Source: a virus
Length of the DNA stretch: 61,862 nt
Strand: one strand, 5' to 3'
IMG/VR virus record: IMGVR_UViG_3300033141_002737
Location: 1-61,862 of that record
Shown here in pieces: positions 23,137 through 32,228 of the stretch (the stretch's first letter is position 1; each line of letters starts with the position of its first letter). Both the position numbers and the translations under genes were made by a program. A model generated the notes under the pieces. It searched no databases. It had not been told where the DNA came from and was given only the letters and a program-made list of their open reading frames with translations.

Positions 23137-23913
23137 ATGTCTAAAGGGTTATCAACAGGGCAATTAGCTTTAATTCAAGCCGCTGAAGTTAAAACTCGAA
23201 TATTATTAACAATCACATTTAATAATTATATAGTGGGTATACAACTTGAAGATGGATCTGGAAATTTAGTTCTTGAGACTAAGGATGATTTAGAACTTGA
23301 AACGGAAGTAATCGAATTACTTGAGAATGATACTTTAGGATCTCTCACAGTAGCAGATAAATTATATTTAGCCGCTGCTGTAAAAAGAGGTTCAATTGAA
23401 AGTCAAATAGAAGGAGGAAAACAAAAAGTTGCAATTACTTTAAGTAATATTGATAAAATTTATAGTAATATTATAGCAGATAAAGGAGATATCTTAACAA
23501 ATGCCCGATGCAAAATAGAAGAAGTAATATTCATACCTCCCCTTTTAGATGTAATTTATTTAGAGGATGAAAGCGGAAATTTAATTTTAGAAAATGGGGA
23601 TAATTTCTCCCAAGAAAATAATTCTATTTTTGGAGATAGAGTTAATATATTCGAAGGATTTGTTAATAATGTAACGGTTACTCCAAAAGTATTTAGCTTC
23701 GATGTCGAAAGAATACTTGGAGGATATTCAACTCAAAGTCCTAATACCACTTATGATGTAAGTTGTCAATGGGTGTTTAAGGATAGTCGTTGTCAATATT
23801 CAGGTAATGAATCTACTTGTGATAAAACACTCACAGCTTGTCAAGCTCGTAACAATTCTAATAGATTTGGTGGATATCCAAGTATTCCTAGAGAATTAGT
23901 TATTAGGAGCTAA
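23137..23913 (+). CDS. Minor tail protein, lambda gpL-like
   Basis: The C-terminal region has four cysteines in the gpL arrangement: SCQWVFKDSRCQYSG, then STCDKTLTACQARNN and FGGYPSIP. Lambda gpL binds an iron-sulphur cluster with this set. The N-terminal half is beta-rich (DUF2163-like) and carries two 'LED-x-SGNL-x-LE' inserts at about residues 37-47 and 142-152. It belongs to the tail tip and connects to gpJ-like protein. Confidence 0.8.
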   Translation: MSKGLSTGQLALIQAAEVKTRILLTITFNNYIVGIQLEDGSGNLVLETKDDLELETEVIELLENDTLGSLTVADKLYLAAAVKRGSIESQIEGGKQKVAITLSNIDKIYSNIIADKGDILTNARCKIEEVIFIPPLLDVIYLEDESGNLILENGDNFSQENNSIFGDRVNIFEGFVNNVTVTPKVFSFDVERILGGYSTQSPNTTYDVSCQWVFKDSRCQYSGNESTCDKTLTACQARNNSNRFGGYPSIPRELVIRS

Positions 23914-23938
23914 AAGGCTAGAAATTTAATTTTAGCTT
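23914..23938 (-). terminator. Probable minus-strand terminator of island 4
   Basis: AAGGCTAGAAA (23914-23924) and TTTTAGCTT (23930-23938) form an imperfect stem that resembles the island 3 terminator. The minus strand ends with TTTT. It is weaker than 22804-22831. Confidence 0.5.
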
Positions 23939-23989
23939 TAGTAATAAGATTTCAGTGGTTATTATTTAATTTTATTAAGTTTTTCAAAT

Positions 23990-24151
23990 TTAAAGGTTAT
24001 CTCCTTCTTCATATGATATAATTTCAAATTTATTACATATATTAGCATCGTAATGGAATTTCATTATTTTTTTAGCTTCTTTATAAGTTTTACAAACTTT
24101 AGATAAATTACAAATATTTTCGCCTTCATAGTGACCTAAAACCATTAACAT
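23990..24151 (-). CDS. Small alpha/beta protein, 53 aa (one-gene island 4)
   Basis: The protein has a beta-helix-beta pattern (MVLGHYEGENICNLSKV, KTYKEAKKIMKF, NKFEIISYE) and three Cys. AAAAGGAGT lies before the ATG. It has its own promoter (24184-24235), sits antisense between two tail genes, and is probably an early gene. No family was recognised. Confidence 0.65.
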   Translation of the reverse strand: MLMVLGHYEGENICNLSKVCKTYKEAKKIMKFHYDANICNKFEIISYEEGDNL

Positions 24152-24183
24152 TTGTAGACTCCTTTTGTTTATCCTATATTTTA

Positions 24184-24235
24184 AGTATACAGTATAGAAT
24201 TTAGTTTTACAAGTGTTTTATTAAGAATTATTAAG
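24184..24235 (-). promoter_or_regulatory. Early-type promoter with tandem operator, island 4
   Basis: Minus strand: CTTAATAA (24235-24228), TT, CTTAATAA (24225-24218), AACAC, -35 TTGTAA (24212-24207), 17 bp, -10 TATACT (24189-24184). The right flank ATTAAGATGAGTTTT is shared with the promoter at 61220-61271. Confidence 0.85.
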
Positions 24236-24247
24236 ATGAGTTTTTAA

Positions 24248-24577
24248 ATGAATTTAGATATTTTACATAAACATATAGGAAAATCTAATAAAGAATTAGA
24301 TTGCTTATTTCCAATTTATTTACTTTATCCTGAATTACCTAAATATGATATAAATCAAGATAAAACTTATGTATATGAATCTATCTTAAAACATTGCAAT
24401 AAAGTAGATAATTTAAGATTAGGGGATTTAATTCTATTTAAGTTTTTAAATGGATATCATTTTGGAATTTATGCAGGAAAAGGTAATTTTTTCCACTATT
24501 TAAGACACGGTAATTTAAGATTAACTAATTTAAGAAGATATATAAAATATATAGAAGGGTACTTTAGAAAATGGTAA
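24248..24577 (+). CDS. NlpC/P60-type tail peptidase, 109 aa
   Basis: A short NlpC/P60 fold: catalytic Cys in ELDCLFPIYLLYPE at about residue 18, and catalytic His in GYHFGIYAGKGNFFH at about residue 75. LRLGDLILFKF precedes it in the usual G-D-hydrophobic form. It corresponds to lambda gpK, a tail-tip component that may cut peptidoglycan peptides during entry. It overlaps the gpJ-like gene by 7 bases. No other endolysin candidate was found. Confidence 0.8.
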   Translation: MNLDILHKHIGKSNKELDCLFPIYLLYPELPKYDINQDKTYVYESILKHCNKVDNLRLGDLILFKFLNGYHFGIYAGKGNFFHYLRHGNLRLTNLRRYIKYIEGYFRKW

Positions 24578-27396
24578 CTGCAACAATAGCCGTATTAGCA
24601 GCTGCTGCTTCATTTGCTGCTGCTGCAATGCCTTATATAATGTTAGGATTATCTATTTACTCAATGGTAGATGGATTAACTAATAAAGGTAAATCTTCTT
24701 TGAATAATAGTATGTATGGAGGAACTGGAAGTCCTACTTATGGATTCGGACCTTTACAGACTCAAACTTCAAACTTGTTAGCTCGTCCTATAGTATATGG
24801 AAAAGTAAAGTGCGCTGGTAACAAGATATGGCAAAGTGGAGAAAATACTTCTACAGTCAAACAACTTATATTATTTTCAGATGGAGAAATTTATGGTTAT
24901 GAGGATATTAAATTTAATAATGAAGATTATTCAAGCCTTTCTGGATGTAGTGTAAGCAGATATTATGGAGATGGGGTTCAAGTTATTGATAGCCGAGTAA
25001 GTGGAGATACTGAAGAAGATCAAGCAGAAATTGTTGGAGGACTTAAATATGATGCCTATTTAGCTATAACTGCCCAGGCTTCGGATAAAATAACTAATTC
25101 AGGTTTTAATGTTACTGCTATAGTAAGTGGGCGTAAAATATTATATTATGATTATTATACCGAAGAAGAAGATCCAAGTTTGCCTTTTAATATCCTTTCA
25201 GGAGAAATAATAGATTTAGAAAAGGAAATAACTTTATACAATGGGCGTACTGGTGCCAAATATGTAGAATATTTTTGGAGTCCTGAATTTGAATATACTA
25301 CAGTATATGGACAGAAATTTGATATTACAAAATTATTTTCAGTGTGGAAGGAGGCTTCCGAATATAGTATTAAAGAATTTATGGTAGTTAACCCTAATGA
25401 TATAAGCTCTTTAATAGAATTAGGAGAATTTAATCCATCTGAATTAAAATATATTCATGGTGTTAGTATAAGAGAGGACAATTTATATTTAACTGGAGTT
25501 GATGCTAGCTATAATAGAAAAATCATTCAATATTCATTATCTAATCCATATGATTTACTTAAAATAAGTCCACTTTTTATTAGAGAAGCTCCTATAAGTT
25601 ATAGTGCAAGTTTATATATATCTAAAGACAGAGTACATGCATTCGCAATAGAAAATAGTGGGAATAGGACTCTATACCACTACAAAATGACTACTCCAGG
25701 AGATATTTCAACATTATATCAATATCAAACAAAAAATTTACCTACTACAGGTAATTCAAATGTAACTTCGAATTTTACATTTAGTGATGATGGTAAAATA
25801 TTCATATGCACGGATAATAATACAGGAGCTTCTCCTGTATTATCTCAATTTAGTATGGAAACTGGTTGGGATATAGCTAATTGGGTAGAAGATGATTATG
25901 CATCGTTTGAGGAATATTTTGACCCAAGTGTTGATGATTTTCAATCTGTAGTATTTAATGATGAAGGTCGTTCTTTTATTCCAGTTATTAATACTAGAAC
26001 AGCTGAATACGATGAACAACTTCTTCATCAATTTATCACCGGAGCTACAACCTTATCAAGTGTAGGTTATAATAGTAATCCTGCTTGGTGCATTTATGAT
26101 TTTCTTACTTATTATAATGGAATTAATCTAAGTATTAATGAATTAGATCTGCAAAGTTTTTATGATGCTGCCGCTTATTGTGATGTAGATGTAGAGGGAC
26201 AAGTAAGATTCTCTCTTAATCTTATTTTAGATACTAAAAAATCAAGACATGATTGGCTTAGTGCTATGTTATTGGTGTGTCGAGGATATTTAGTATATAT
26301 AGATGGAAAACTTCATCTTAAGATAGATCAAGCTGGAAGTAGTGAACAAAGTTTCACTACCTCAAATATAATTACAGATTCTGAAAAATTATGGACTACT
26401 CCTAGAGAAAATAAATATGATATAGTTAAGGTTCAATTTATTGATCCTGATAATGAATGGGCTAGAATTTATGCTGTAGCTGAATTAACTACTTATAATA
26501 ATGAACAACCTATTATTAAGGAAGTGGAAGCTTTTGGAATCACTAATTTTAAACAAGCCTCTCGTTTAGCTTGGTTTTATCTCAATGAGGCTACTATTAC
26601 AAATAAATTCATATCTTTCGATACTACTAAAGAAGGATTGGATAGAACAGTAGGAGATTTGATTGATATAACTTTAGATACTTTCGGATATACTTCAAAA
26701 ATATTTAGAATCACTAGTTTATCTGAAGAAGAAGAGGGTCAAATAAAAATAATAGCTAAAGAATATAATGAGATTTTATATAATGACACCCAAGGTAGTA
26801 TAACTCCTACATATACCCCTATTGTAGAAGAAGATGATGAAGATTTTGGGCAGGTAAGTGCTGGAAGTGGTAGTTATATTGAAACTATTAATTCTAATAT
26901 TGTAGAAGAAGCTGGATTAGAAATAACTTCAGTTATCCCATTTGACGGAACTACGCCTCAAATAGGAGAGGGTACTGAAATATTATCATTTCTGTATACT
27001 CCAAATAATTCAGAATCTACTATTAAATTTGAATGTGTAGTTCCTTCTATATATACAGATGCCGCTACCACAGTTAGTTTAGCATTATTTAAAGATTCAG
27101 TTTGTATAGGAGCTACAAGCATAAATCTTTCACAAACCGGGTCTACGGAAGGATATTCTATAACATTAGATAAAACTATTACATTATCAACTATGGATTT
27201 ATTTTCATTGTCTTTACGAATAGGAGTAGATAGTGCAGGACCTACTATCATGATAGGGAATAAATTTGGACCTTCTGGAATTCCTTATATAACTATTATA
27301 GAAACTAAGTACATTGAAAATCCTGATTATTTATATATAGAAGATCTTTCAGGACGTATAATATTAGAAACAGATAATTTATTAAGATTGGAGTAA
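24571..27396 (+). CDS. Central tail tip / host specificity protein (lambda gpJ-like), 941 aa
   Basis: The N-terminal 40 residues are hydrophobic and Ala-rich, recalling lambda gpI, which here may be fused. The gpJ signatures follow: LARPIVYGKVKCAGN at about residues 67-81 and, further on, FLTYYNGINLS and DWLSAMLLVCRGYLVY at about 566-581. A region at 250-490 looks like a repeated beta propeller-like insertion with S-x-D-G-K. The C-terminal end has a beta domain and an 'IED-SGRIILE' motif. It is probably the receptor-binding hub. Confidence 0.82.
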   Translation: MVTATIAVLAAAASFAAAAMPYIMLGLSIYSMVDGLTNKGKSSLNNSMYGGTGSPTYGFGPLQTQTSNLLARPIVYGKVKCAGNKIWQSGENTSTVKQLILFSDGEIYGYEDIKFNNEDYSSLSGCSVSRYYGDGVQVIDSRVSGDTEEDQAEIVGGLKYDAYLAITAQASDKITNSGFNVTAIVSGRKILYYDYYTEEEDPSLPFNILSGEIIDLEKEITLYNGRTGAKYVEYFWSPEFEYTTVYGQKFDITKLFSVWKEASEYSIKEFMVVNPNDISSLIELGEFNPSELKYIHGVSIREDNLYLTGVDASYNRKIIQYSLSNPYDLLKISPLFIREAPISYSASLYISKDRVHAFAIENSGNRTLYHYKMTTPGDISTLYQYQTKNLPTTGNSNVTSNFTFSDDGKIFICTDNNTGASPVLSQFSMETGWDIANWVEDDYASFEEYFDPSVDDFQSVVFNDEGRSFIPVINTRTAEYDEQLLHQFITGATTLSSVGYNSNPAWCIYDFLTYYNGINLSINELDLQSFYDAAAYCDVDVEGQVRFSLNLILDTKKSRHDWLSAMLLVCRGYLVYIDGKLHLKIDQAGSSEQSFTTSNIITDSEKLWTTPRENKYDIVKVQFIDPDNEWARIYAVAELTTYNNEQPIIKEVEAFGITNFKQASRLAWFYLNEATITNKFISFDTTKEGLDRTVGDLIDITLDTFGYTSKIFRITSLSEEEEGQIKIIAKEYNEILYNDTQGSITPTYTPIVEEDDEDFGQVSAGSGSYIETINSNIVEEAGLEITSVIPFDGTTPQIGEGTEILSFLYTPNNSESTIKFECVVPSIYTDAATTVSLALFKDSVCIGATSINLSQTGSTEGYSITLDKTITLSTMDLFSLSLRIGVDSAGPTIMIGNKFGPSGIPYITIIETKYIENPDYLYIEDLSGRIILETDNLLRLE

Positions 27397-27400
27397 AAAT

Positions 27401-28054
27401 ATGGCAGATTTAAAAGCTACTCAATTAACCGCTTTAACAAGTGTAGATAAAGATGATCTATTATATATAATAGATGATGTGGTAGGTACCCCTATAAGTA
27501 AGAAATCTACTGTTGAGCACGTTCTTCAAGGTACAAATACTTTAGATGCCCTAACTACAGTAGATAAGGCCGATATAATATTAGCTATAGATGATCCAAG
27601 TGGAACGCCTACAAGTAAAAAATCTACTGTAGAGGATGTATTACAAGCAACTAATACTCTAGATGTAAATAATACAGTTCTTAAAACAGATAAGATACTT
27701 ATTATAGATGACCCTGCAGAAACCCCTAAGGCCGAACATACTACTATTCAGAATTTATTTGAGGGGATGGATATTGAAGTAAACGAAGATTTAGATTCTG
27801 ATACGGATGATGCGTTCTTAACAGGAATTGCCTCAGGAATAGGAATTTTAATTGTCGGAGTTGGAACAGATACTATAGCAGCTACTTATTTAATTGAAGG
27901 GAGCACTTTAACTGCAATATCAGCTAATGTCTTATTTTCAACGGTAAAGGATAATGCCGCTACATATAATGTATACTATGAAACTGATCAATATAAGGTC
28001 CAAAATAAAGTCGGAGATAACAAAGTAATTAAAGTTAAGTTTATTGGAGTTTAA
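27401..28054 (+). CDS. Tail fibre-associated repeat protein, 217 aa
   Basis: Residues 1-125 contain three copies of a ~42-residue unit: L-x-x-x-x-x-V-D/L-K-x-D-x-I/L-x-I-I/A-I-D-D, followed by G/E-T-P-x-S-K-K-S-T and a hydrophobic V-L-Q. The rest is an Asp-rich linker and beta strands. Such repeats occur in phage tail fibre and head-fibre proteins. The gene sits between gpJ-like and LamG-like proteins. Confidence 0.7.
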   Translation: MADLKATQLTALTSVDKDDLLYIIDDVVGTPISKKSTVEHVLQGTNTLDALTTVDKADIILAIDDPSGTPTSKKSTVEDVLQATNTLDVNNTVLKTDKILIIDDPAETPKAEHTTIQNLFEGMDIEVNEDLDSDTDDAFLTGIASGIGILIVGVGTDTIAATYLIEGSTLTAISANVLFSTVKDNAATYNVYYETDQYKVQNKVGDNKVIKVKFIGV

Positions 28055-28074
28055 TTTTTTAAAGGAGACATATT

Positions 28075-28368
28075 ATGGTAGATGCTTTAGCTTATCAAAC
28101 ACCGGAAAGTTTTAAAGAAGGGATGGCGGTAAAAGCAAAAACTTTTTTATTAGTTACAAATAATGTAAATATTTTACAAACAAATACTGCAGGATATTCA
28201 ATTGCTGGGATAATGGTTACAACTTCAGGAGATTTAACATTAATTGATAATAATGATTTAGAACTTCCTGCTATTACAGTAACTGCCGGATTAACAGTAT
28301 ACCCCATTACACCTAAAAAAGTTAAAACAGGGTCTACAGCAGTAATTTACGCTGCTTATGGAGGATAA
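28075..28368 (+). CDS. Small virion beta protein, 97 aa
   Basis: A hydrophobic/Thr-rich beta pattern (AKTFLLVTNNVNILQT, TVTAGLTVYPITP) typical of small trimeric virion or fibre-base proteins. A strong AAAGGAGAC site precedes the start. It overlaps the next gene by 11 bases. No specific family was recognised. Confidence 0.6.
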   Translation: MVDALAYQTPESFKEGMAVKAKTFLLVTNNVNILQTNTAGYSIAGIMVTTSGDLTLIDNNDLELPAITVTAGLTVYPITPKKVKTGSTAVIYAAYGG

Positions 28369-29167
28369 TTCAATGACAATGATAGTTATAGGATGCGGAA
28401 TAGGATTATCAGAGATATTAGATGAAGTAGATTCTATAGCCCAAAATGGATTTGTAAATAATGAGGATTTATGGGGATTTTACCATATGGGAAATTATGA
28501 TGGTAATAATAATTTTATTATAAATACTCCATCATTTCCAGATACTATCATAGATCTTAGTGGTAATACTAATAATATAGCACTTAATAATTTTGCCGGT
28601 ACTATAGATAGTGGAGCAAGGGGGGATAATACTACAGGAAACGAAAGCTGCATAAGATTTGAAGGTACAGATGATTTTGGTCAAATTCCTATAGGAACAC
28701 TATCTGGATCTACACTTTTTACAGTTCAACTAGGTATTAAACCTGTTGCAACGCCTTCTTGGGCTACTTATTGTGGAAGTGGAGGGTATGCAGTAGGAAG
28801 AGGATTTGAATTTTTACAAAATGGAGTTACTAATGATATTGTACATCGTACATGGTCTTCTGGAGGATCAGGGGATACTGCTACTTATTATGGAGGAGAT
28901 GTAGGAAATAATATTTTTAGTGCAGCTTATACTTTTGACGGATCCAGAGTTACAGAAGAAACTGAATGTTTTGTAGAGGGTGATCCAAAAACTACACTTA
29001 ATAAACTCATGTCAGGACTTCTATATGATATATTTTTAGGTGTAAGAAATAAAACTACAAAAGATAATTGGTGTAATTTTGATTTACATTGGTTAGCTAT
29101 ATATAAAAAAGTTCTTACAGATGCCGAAATTCAACAAAATGCAAATGCTAATCTTGTGTGGATATAA
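28358..29167 (+). CDS. LamG/concanavalin-like tail fibre protein, 269 aa
   Basis: From about residue 45 the protein follows the LamG jelly-roll pattern: ALNNFAGTIDSG, CIRFEGTDDFGQIP, STLFTVQLGIKP, IVHRTWSS, and a final NFDLHWLAIYKKVLTDAEIQQ. Such domains bind cell-surface sugars. The first 30 residues look like an attachment helix. This is probably the adhesin at the tail tip. Confidence 0.75.
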   Translation: MEDNSMTMIVIGCGIGLSEILDEVDSIAQNGFVNNEDLWGFYHMGNYDGNNNFIINTPSFPDTIIDLSGNTNNIALNNFAGTIDSGARGDNTTGNESCIRFEGTDDFGQIPIGTLSGSTLFTVQLGIKPVATPSWATYCGSGGYAVGRGFEFLQNGVTNDIVHRTWSSGGSGDTATYYGGDVGNNIFSAAYTFDGSRVTEETECFVEGDPKTTLNKLMSGLLYDIFLGVRNKTTKDNWCNFDLHWLAIYKKVLTDAEIQQNANANLVWI

Positions 29168-29183
29168 AAAAGGAGAATAATTT

Positions 29184-29369
29184 ATGGAATGGTTTGATTT
29201 AGTACCTTTTCCAATAGCGGCTGGAATTATAATGTATGTAAGGGCTCAAATTCAGACACATGCTAAAAATTGCCCTACAATGACGGTACTTAATATAGTT
29301 AAAGATAGGCAAGCAGAAATTGATAAAAAAATTAATAAAATTTTGTTTTATATGATGGAAAATAAATAA
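29184..29369 (+). CDS. Small possibly membrane-associated protein, 61 aa
   Basis: A short hydrophobic N-terminus (LVPFPIAAGIIMYV) is followed by a charged helical tail (DRQAEIDKKINKI). This is the last gene of the structural module, a common place for lysis proteins, but the hydrophobic stretch is short. AAAAAGGAG precedes the start. Confidence 0.6.
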   Translation: MEWFDLVPFPIAAGIIMYVRAQIQTHAKNCPTMTVLNIVKDRQAEIDKKINKILFYMMENK

Positions 29370-29414
29370 TCATAATTTTAATCTAAATTTTAAAATGATT
29401 TTTATTTCCTATCC

Positions 29415-29440
29415 AAAGCAGGCTTCGGTCTGCTTTTTTT
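29415..29440 (+). terminator. Intrinsic terminator ending the virion module
   Basis: AAAGCAG (29415-29421) and CTGCTTT (29430-29436) form a 7 bp stem around GCTTCGGT and are followed by T residues to 29440. It closes the plus-strand structural operon just before the replication promoter. Confidence 0.9.
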
Positions 29441-29452
29441 ATTGAAATTAAA

Positions 29453-29504
29453 CTTAATAATTCTTAATAAAACACTTGTAAAATACAGTTTTATAATATA
29501 TAAT
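29453..29504 (+). promoter_or_regulatory. Early-type promoter of the replication operon
   Basis: CTTAATAA (29453-29460), TT, CTTAATAA (29463-29470), AACAC, -35 TTGTAA (29476-29481), 17 bp, -10 TATAAT (29499-29504). It is the only rightward copy with both operator 8-mers perfect. It would start transcription near 29511. Confidence 0.88.
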
Positions 29505-29537
29505 TAAAATTATTAATACAAAACTAAAGGAGTTTAT

Positions 29538-29900
29538 ATGACCTATACAAAAGAAACTTGGACAGTGGGACAAAAGGTTACAATTTTTAGAAATAATAAA
29601 CCTTTTATAATTAGACAGGTTTTAAAAATTAATAAAACATCCATAACAGTAGGGAATAAAGAATTTAACTATAATTTTAAATTTGATGGAATTTTAAGAT
29701 TAACAGACAGATGGAATTTTACGCAAATAAAGTTATATCAAATAGAACACTCAAAGTATATAAAAAAAATAAATACATTAGCTAAACTTAGACAATTTGA
29801 TTTTTCAGTATTAAAAGATGAAGAACTTTATAAAGTATATGAAATTGTTAAAAAAGCTAATATAAATAAGGAAATAAAAATTGCGAATAATAAGATATAA
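29538..29900 (+). CDS. Hypothetical protein, 120 aa
   Basis: First gene of the replication operon, with AAAGGAGTTT before the ATG. The N-terminal half is beta-rich, with KTSITVGNKEFNYNFKFDG, and resembles the small beta-barrel proteins that phages encode next to helicases. The C-terminal half is a basic helix. It overlaps the SNF2 gene by 20 bases. Function unknown. Confidence 0.65.
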   Translation: MTYTKETWTVGQKVTIFRNNKPFIIRQVLKINKTSITVGNKEFNYNFKFDGILRLTDRWNFTQIKLYQIEHSKYIKKINTLAKLRQFDFSVLKDEELYKVYEIVKKANINKEIKIANNKI

Positions 29901-31491
29901 TAATAAATTATTAATAACTTTTGATTATAATCTTAAATTTTTAGAGATCATTCAAAGTTTTCCAAATAGATATTGGCATAAAAAAGTCCTTACCTGGGAG
30001 TTGTCTATAGAAGATTTTCAATCTCTTATAAATAAATTAGATGAGAGTGAATATCCTTACGAAATAATAGATAAAACTATTGAATTTAAACCCTTTCATT
30101 CCTATGAATTTAAAACTGAACCTATGAGTCACCAACAAGAGGGATTTGAATTTGGATCAATTAACTTAAATTGGTTTTTAGGAGATGAGCAGGGGTTAGG
30201 AAAGACTAAACAAGTATTAGACCTAGCTGTAGCTAAAAAAGAAAATTATAGGTATAAACATTGTTTAATAGTTACAGGAGTTCGAAATATAAGAATAAAT
30301 TGGCTTAGAGAGATTAAAAAGCATACTAAAGAGCCTGCTTGTATTATAGGGGGTAAAAAAGATTCTAATCAATCTAAATTAATACATTTACAACAAATTC
30401 CTGAAGAATATTTTTGGATTATTAATGGAGAGGCATTAAGAAATTCAAAAATTTCGGATTTATTAAAAATTTACACTAAGAAAGGAATTATTTCAATATT
30501 GTTAGTAGATGAAATTCATAGGCTTAAAAATCCAGTAACTCAACAAGGAAAAGGACTTTTAAAATTAAAAGAATGTAAAGAAAAAATATTATTAAGTGGA
30601 ACTCCTATTGAGAACAGCCCATTAGATGGATTTATGATTTTAAAATTATTAGGATTTGAGAAAAGAACTTGGACAAATTTTAAAGGATATTACTGTGAAT
30701 ATGGAGGATTCGGAGGATTTCAAGTCTTAGGCTATAATAATATGAAAGAATATAGAAATAGATTTAAATCTATTATGCTTAGGCGTTTAAAAGAAGATGT
30801 ATTAGATTTACCTGAGAAGATACGAACCACTGAATATTTAAAAATGAACCCTTTACAAAGATTAGTATACGAACAAGTTAGGATTAATATATTAAATAAC
30901 TTAAATAAAATAAAAAAAAGTAAAAACCCTTTAGTGCATTTATTAAGATTACGTCAGGCTACTTTACATACTGCATTATTATCCTCTGAATATAATGAAT
31001 CAATTAAATTTGAAAGGGTATTAGATTTAATAGAAAATTCTAATAGTAATAATAGGAAATGTGTAGTGTTTAGTCAGTCACGAGTAATTATTGAATTATT
31101 ATATAAAGAATTAGCTTTGTATAATCCAGCAATAATCACCGGAGCAGTTAAAAATACGCAACAAGAGATAGATAAGTTTCAGTTAAGTGATAAATGTAGG
31201 GTAATATTAGGAACAAGTAAAGCTCTTGGAACTGGATATAATTTAACGGCCGGGACTCATATGATTAGATTAGATAGAGCCTGGACTCCATCTACTTGTA
31301 ATCAGGAAGAAGATAGATTACATAGAATAGGCACTACACAGACTATTAATATTACCACATTAGTTTGTATAGATACTATAGATGAAAAAATTGAACAATT
31401 AATTGAGCGGAAAGGATCAATGTCGGATTACCTAATTGATGGACGTATAATGAAGGATAAAGAAAAATTATTAGATTGGATATTAAGTTAA
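29881..31491 (+). CDS. SNF2-family DNA helicase/translocase
   Basis: All main SF2/SNF2 motifs are visible: GLGKT at residues 105-109 (motif I), LLVDEIHRLKN at about 206-216 (II, DEIH), LLSGTPIENSPLDG at about 238-251 (III), VVFSQSRVI at about 395, and EEDRLHRIGTTQ at about 480-491 (VI). At 536 residues it is a compact single-domain protein with a short N-terminal HARP-like region. It could remodel forks or branched DNA. The start is TTG within the preceding gene. Confidence 0.9.
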   Translation: MRIIRYNNKLLITFDYNLKFLEIIQSFPNRYWHKKVLTWELSIEDFQSLINKLDESEYPYEIIDKTIEFKPFHSYEFKTEPMSHQQEGFEFGSINLNWFLGDEQGLGKTKQVLDLAVAKKENYRYKHCLIVTGVRNIRINWLREIKKHTKEPACIIGGKKDSNQSKLIHLQQIPEEYFWIINGEALRNSKISDLLKIYTKKGIISILLVDEIHRLKNPVTQQGKGLLKLKECKEKILLSGTPIENSPLDGFMILKLLGFEKRTWTNFKGYYCEYGGFGGFQVLGYNNMKEYRNRFKSIMLRRLKEDVLDLPEKIRTTEYLKMNPLQRLVYEQVRINILNNLNKIKKSKNPLVHLLRLRQATLHTALLSSEYNESIKFERVLDLIENSNSNNRKCVVFSQSRVIIELLYKELALYNPAIITGAVKNTQQEIDKFQLSDKCRVILGTSKALGTGYNLTAGTHMIRLDRAWTPSTCNQEEDRLHRIGTTQTINITTLVCIDTIDEKIEQLIERKGSMSDYLIDGRIMKDKEKLLDWILS

Positions 31492-31506
31492 AAAGGAGAA
31501 ATTAAT

Positions 31507-32016
31507 ATGACAATAATTAAACGAAATAAACAAAACAAAAAAGAATCATTTATTAATTCATTTGAAGGTGAATTAATTAAAGAATCTTCTATTAATTCAA
31601 AATTATCGGAGTTAGTTAAAGAATATTATAAACATAATGAAACTAAAAAAGATTTAGATAAATCACTTAAAATTATTAATGCAGAAATTAAGAAATTAAT
31701 GAAAGGAAATAATTTTGAAGTAGATGATCTTATAGCTACTAAAACTATACAAGAAAGAAAATCTTTAAATGAGGAAAAATTAATAGAATGTCTTAAGGAA
31801 TCAGAAAAAAAATATAAAATACAAAATAATTGTAGAGAGTGCTCAATTATAAATCGAGTAATTAAAACTAGAGAATATGTAGATACAGATGAATTAGAAA
31901 CAATAATTCACGAGGAATTAGTAGATCCTAAGGATTTAAAAGAAGCTCAAGAAATTCAAGAAATAGTAGTTTTAAAAGTAACAAAAAAGAATGTTAAGAA
32001 TCCATTCAAAATTTAA
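31507..32016 (+). CDS. Coiled-coil hypothetical protein, 169 aa
   Basis: A Lys/Glu-rich helical protein (NETKKDLDKSLKIINAEIKKL), with possible strands after residue 80 and two Cys (CRECSI). The layout recalls phage-encoded accessory proteins in recombination modules but no family was recognised. AAAGGAG precedes the start. Confidence 0.65.
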   Translation: MTIIKRNKQNKKESFINSFEGELIKESSINSKLSELVKEYYKHNETKKDLDKSLKIINAEIKKLMKGNNFEVDDLIATKTIQERKSLNEEKLIECLKESEKKYKIQNNCRECSIINRVIKTREYVDTDELETIIHEELVDPKDLKEAQEIQEIVVLKVTKKNVKNPFKI

Positions 32017-32042
32017 TTTTTTATTAATATAAAGGAGAAAAT

Positions 32043-32222
32043 ATGAACATAACTAAAATTAAAGTGAATTATGGTATTTCATTTGAAGAGGGTGGTATAT
32101 GGCACAAACCTGAATTTGGAATAGAAGTAGAATTAGATTTAAAAGAAGATATTCAAGATGTAATAAAAAAATCTTGGATATTAGTTAAAGCGGAATTACA
32201 GAAACAATTAGAAGATGACTAA
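32043..32222 (+). CDS. Hypothetical protein, 59 aa
   Basis: The N-terminal half is beta-rich and ends in an acidic helix. The IWHKPEFGIEVELDLKED segment matches the small phage proteins that have a 'G-x-x-x-x-x-G-x-E-V/I' strand pair, but none is characterised. AAAGGAG precedes the ATG. Confidence 0.55.
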   Translation: MNITKIKVNYGISFEEGGIWHKPEFGIEVELDLKEDIQDVIKKSWILVKAELQKQLEDD

Positions 32223-32228
32223 ACTTAT

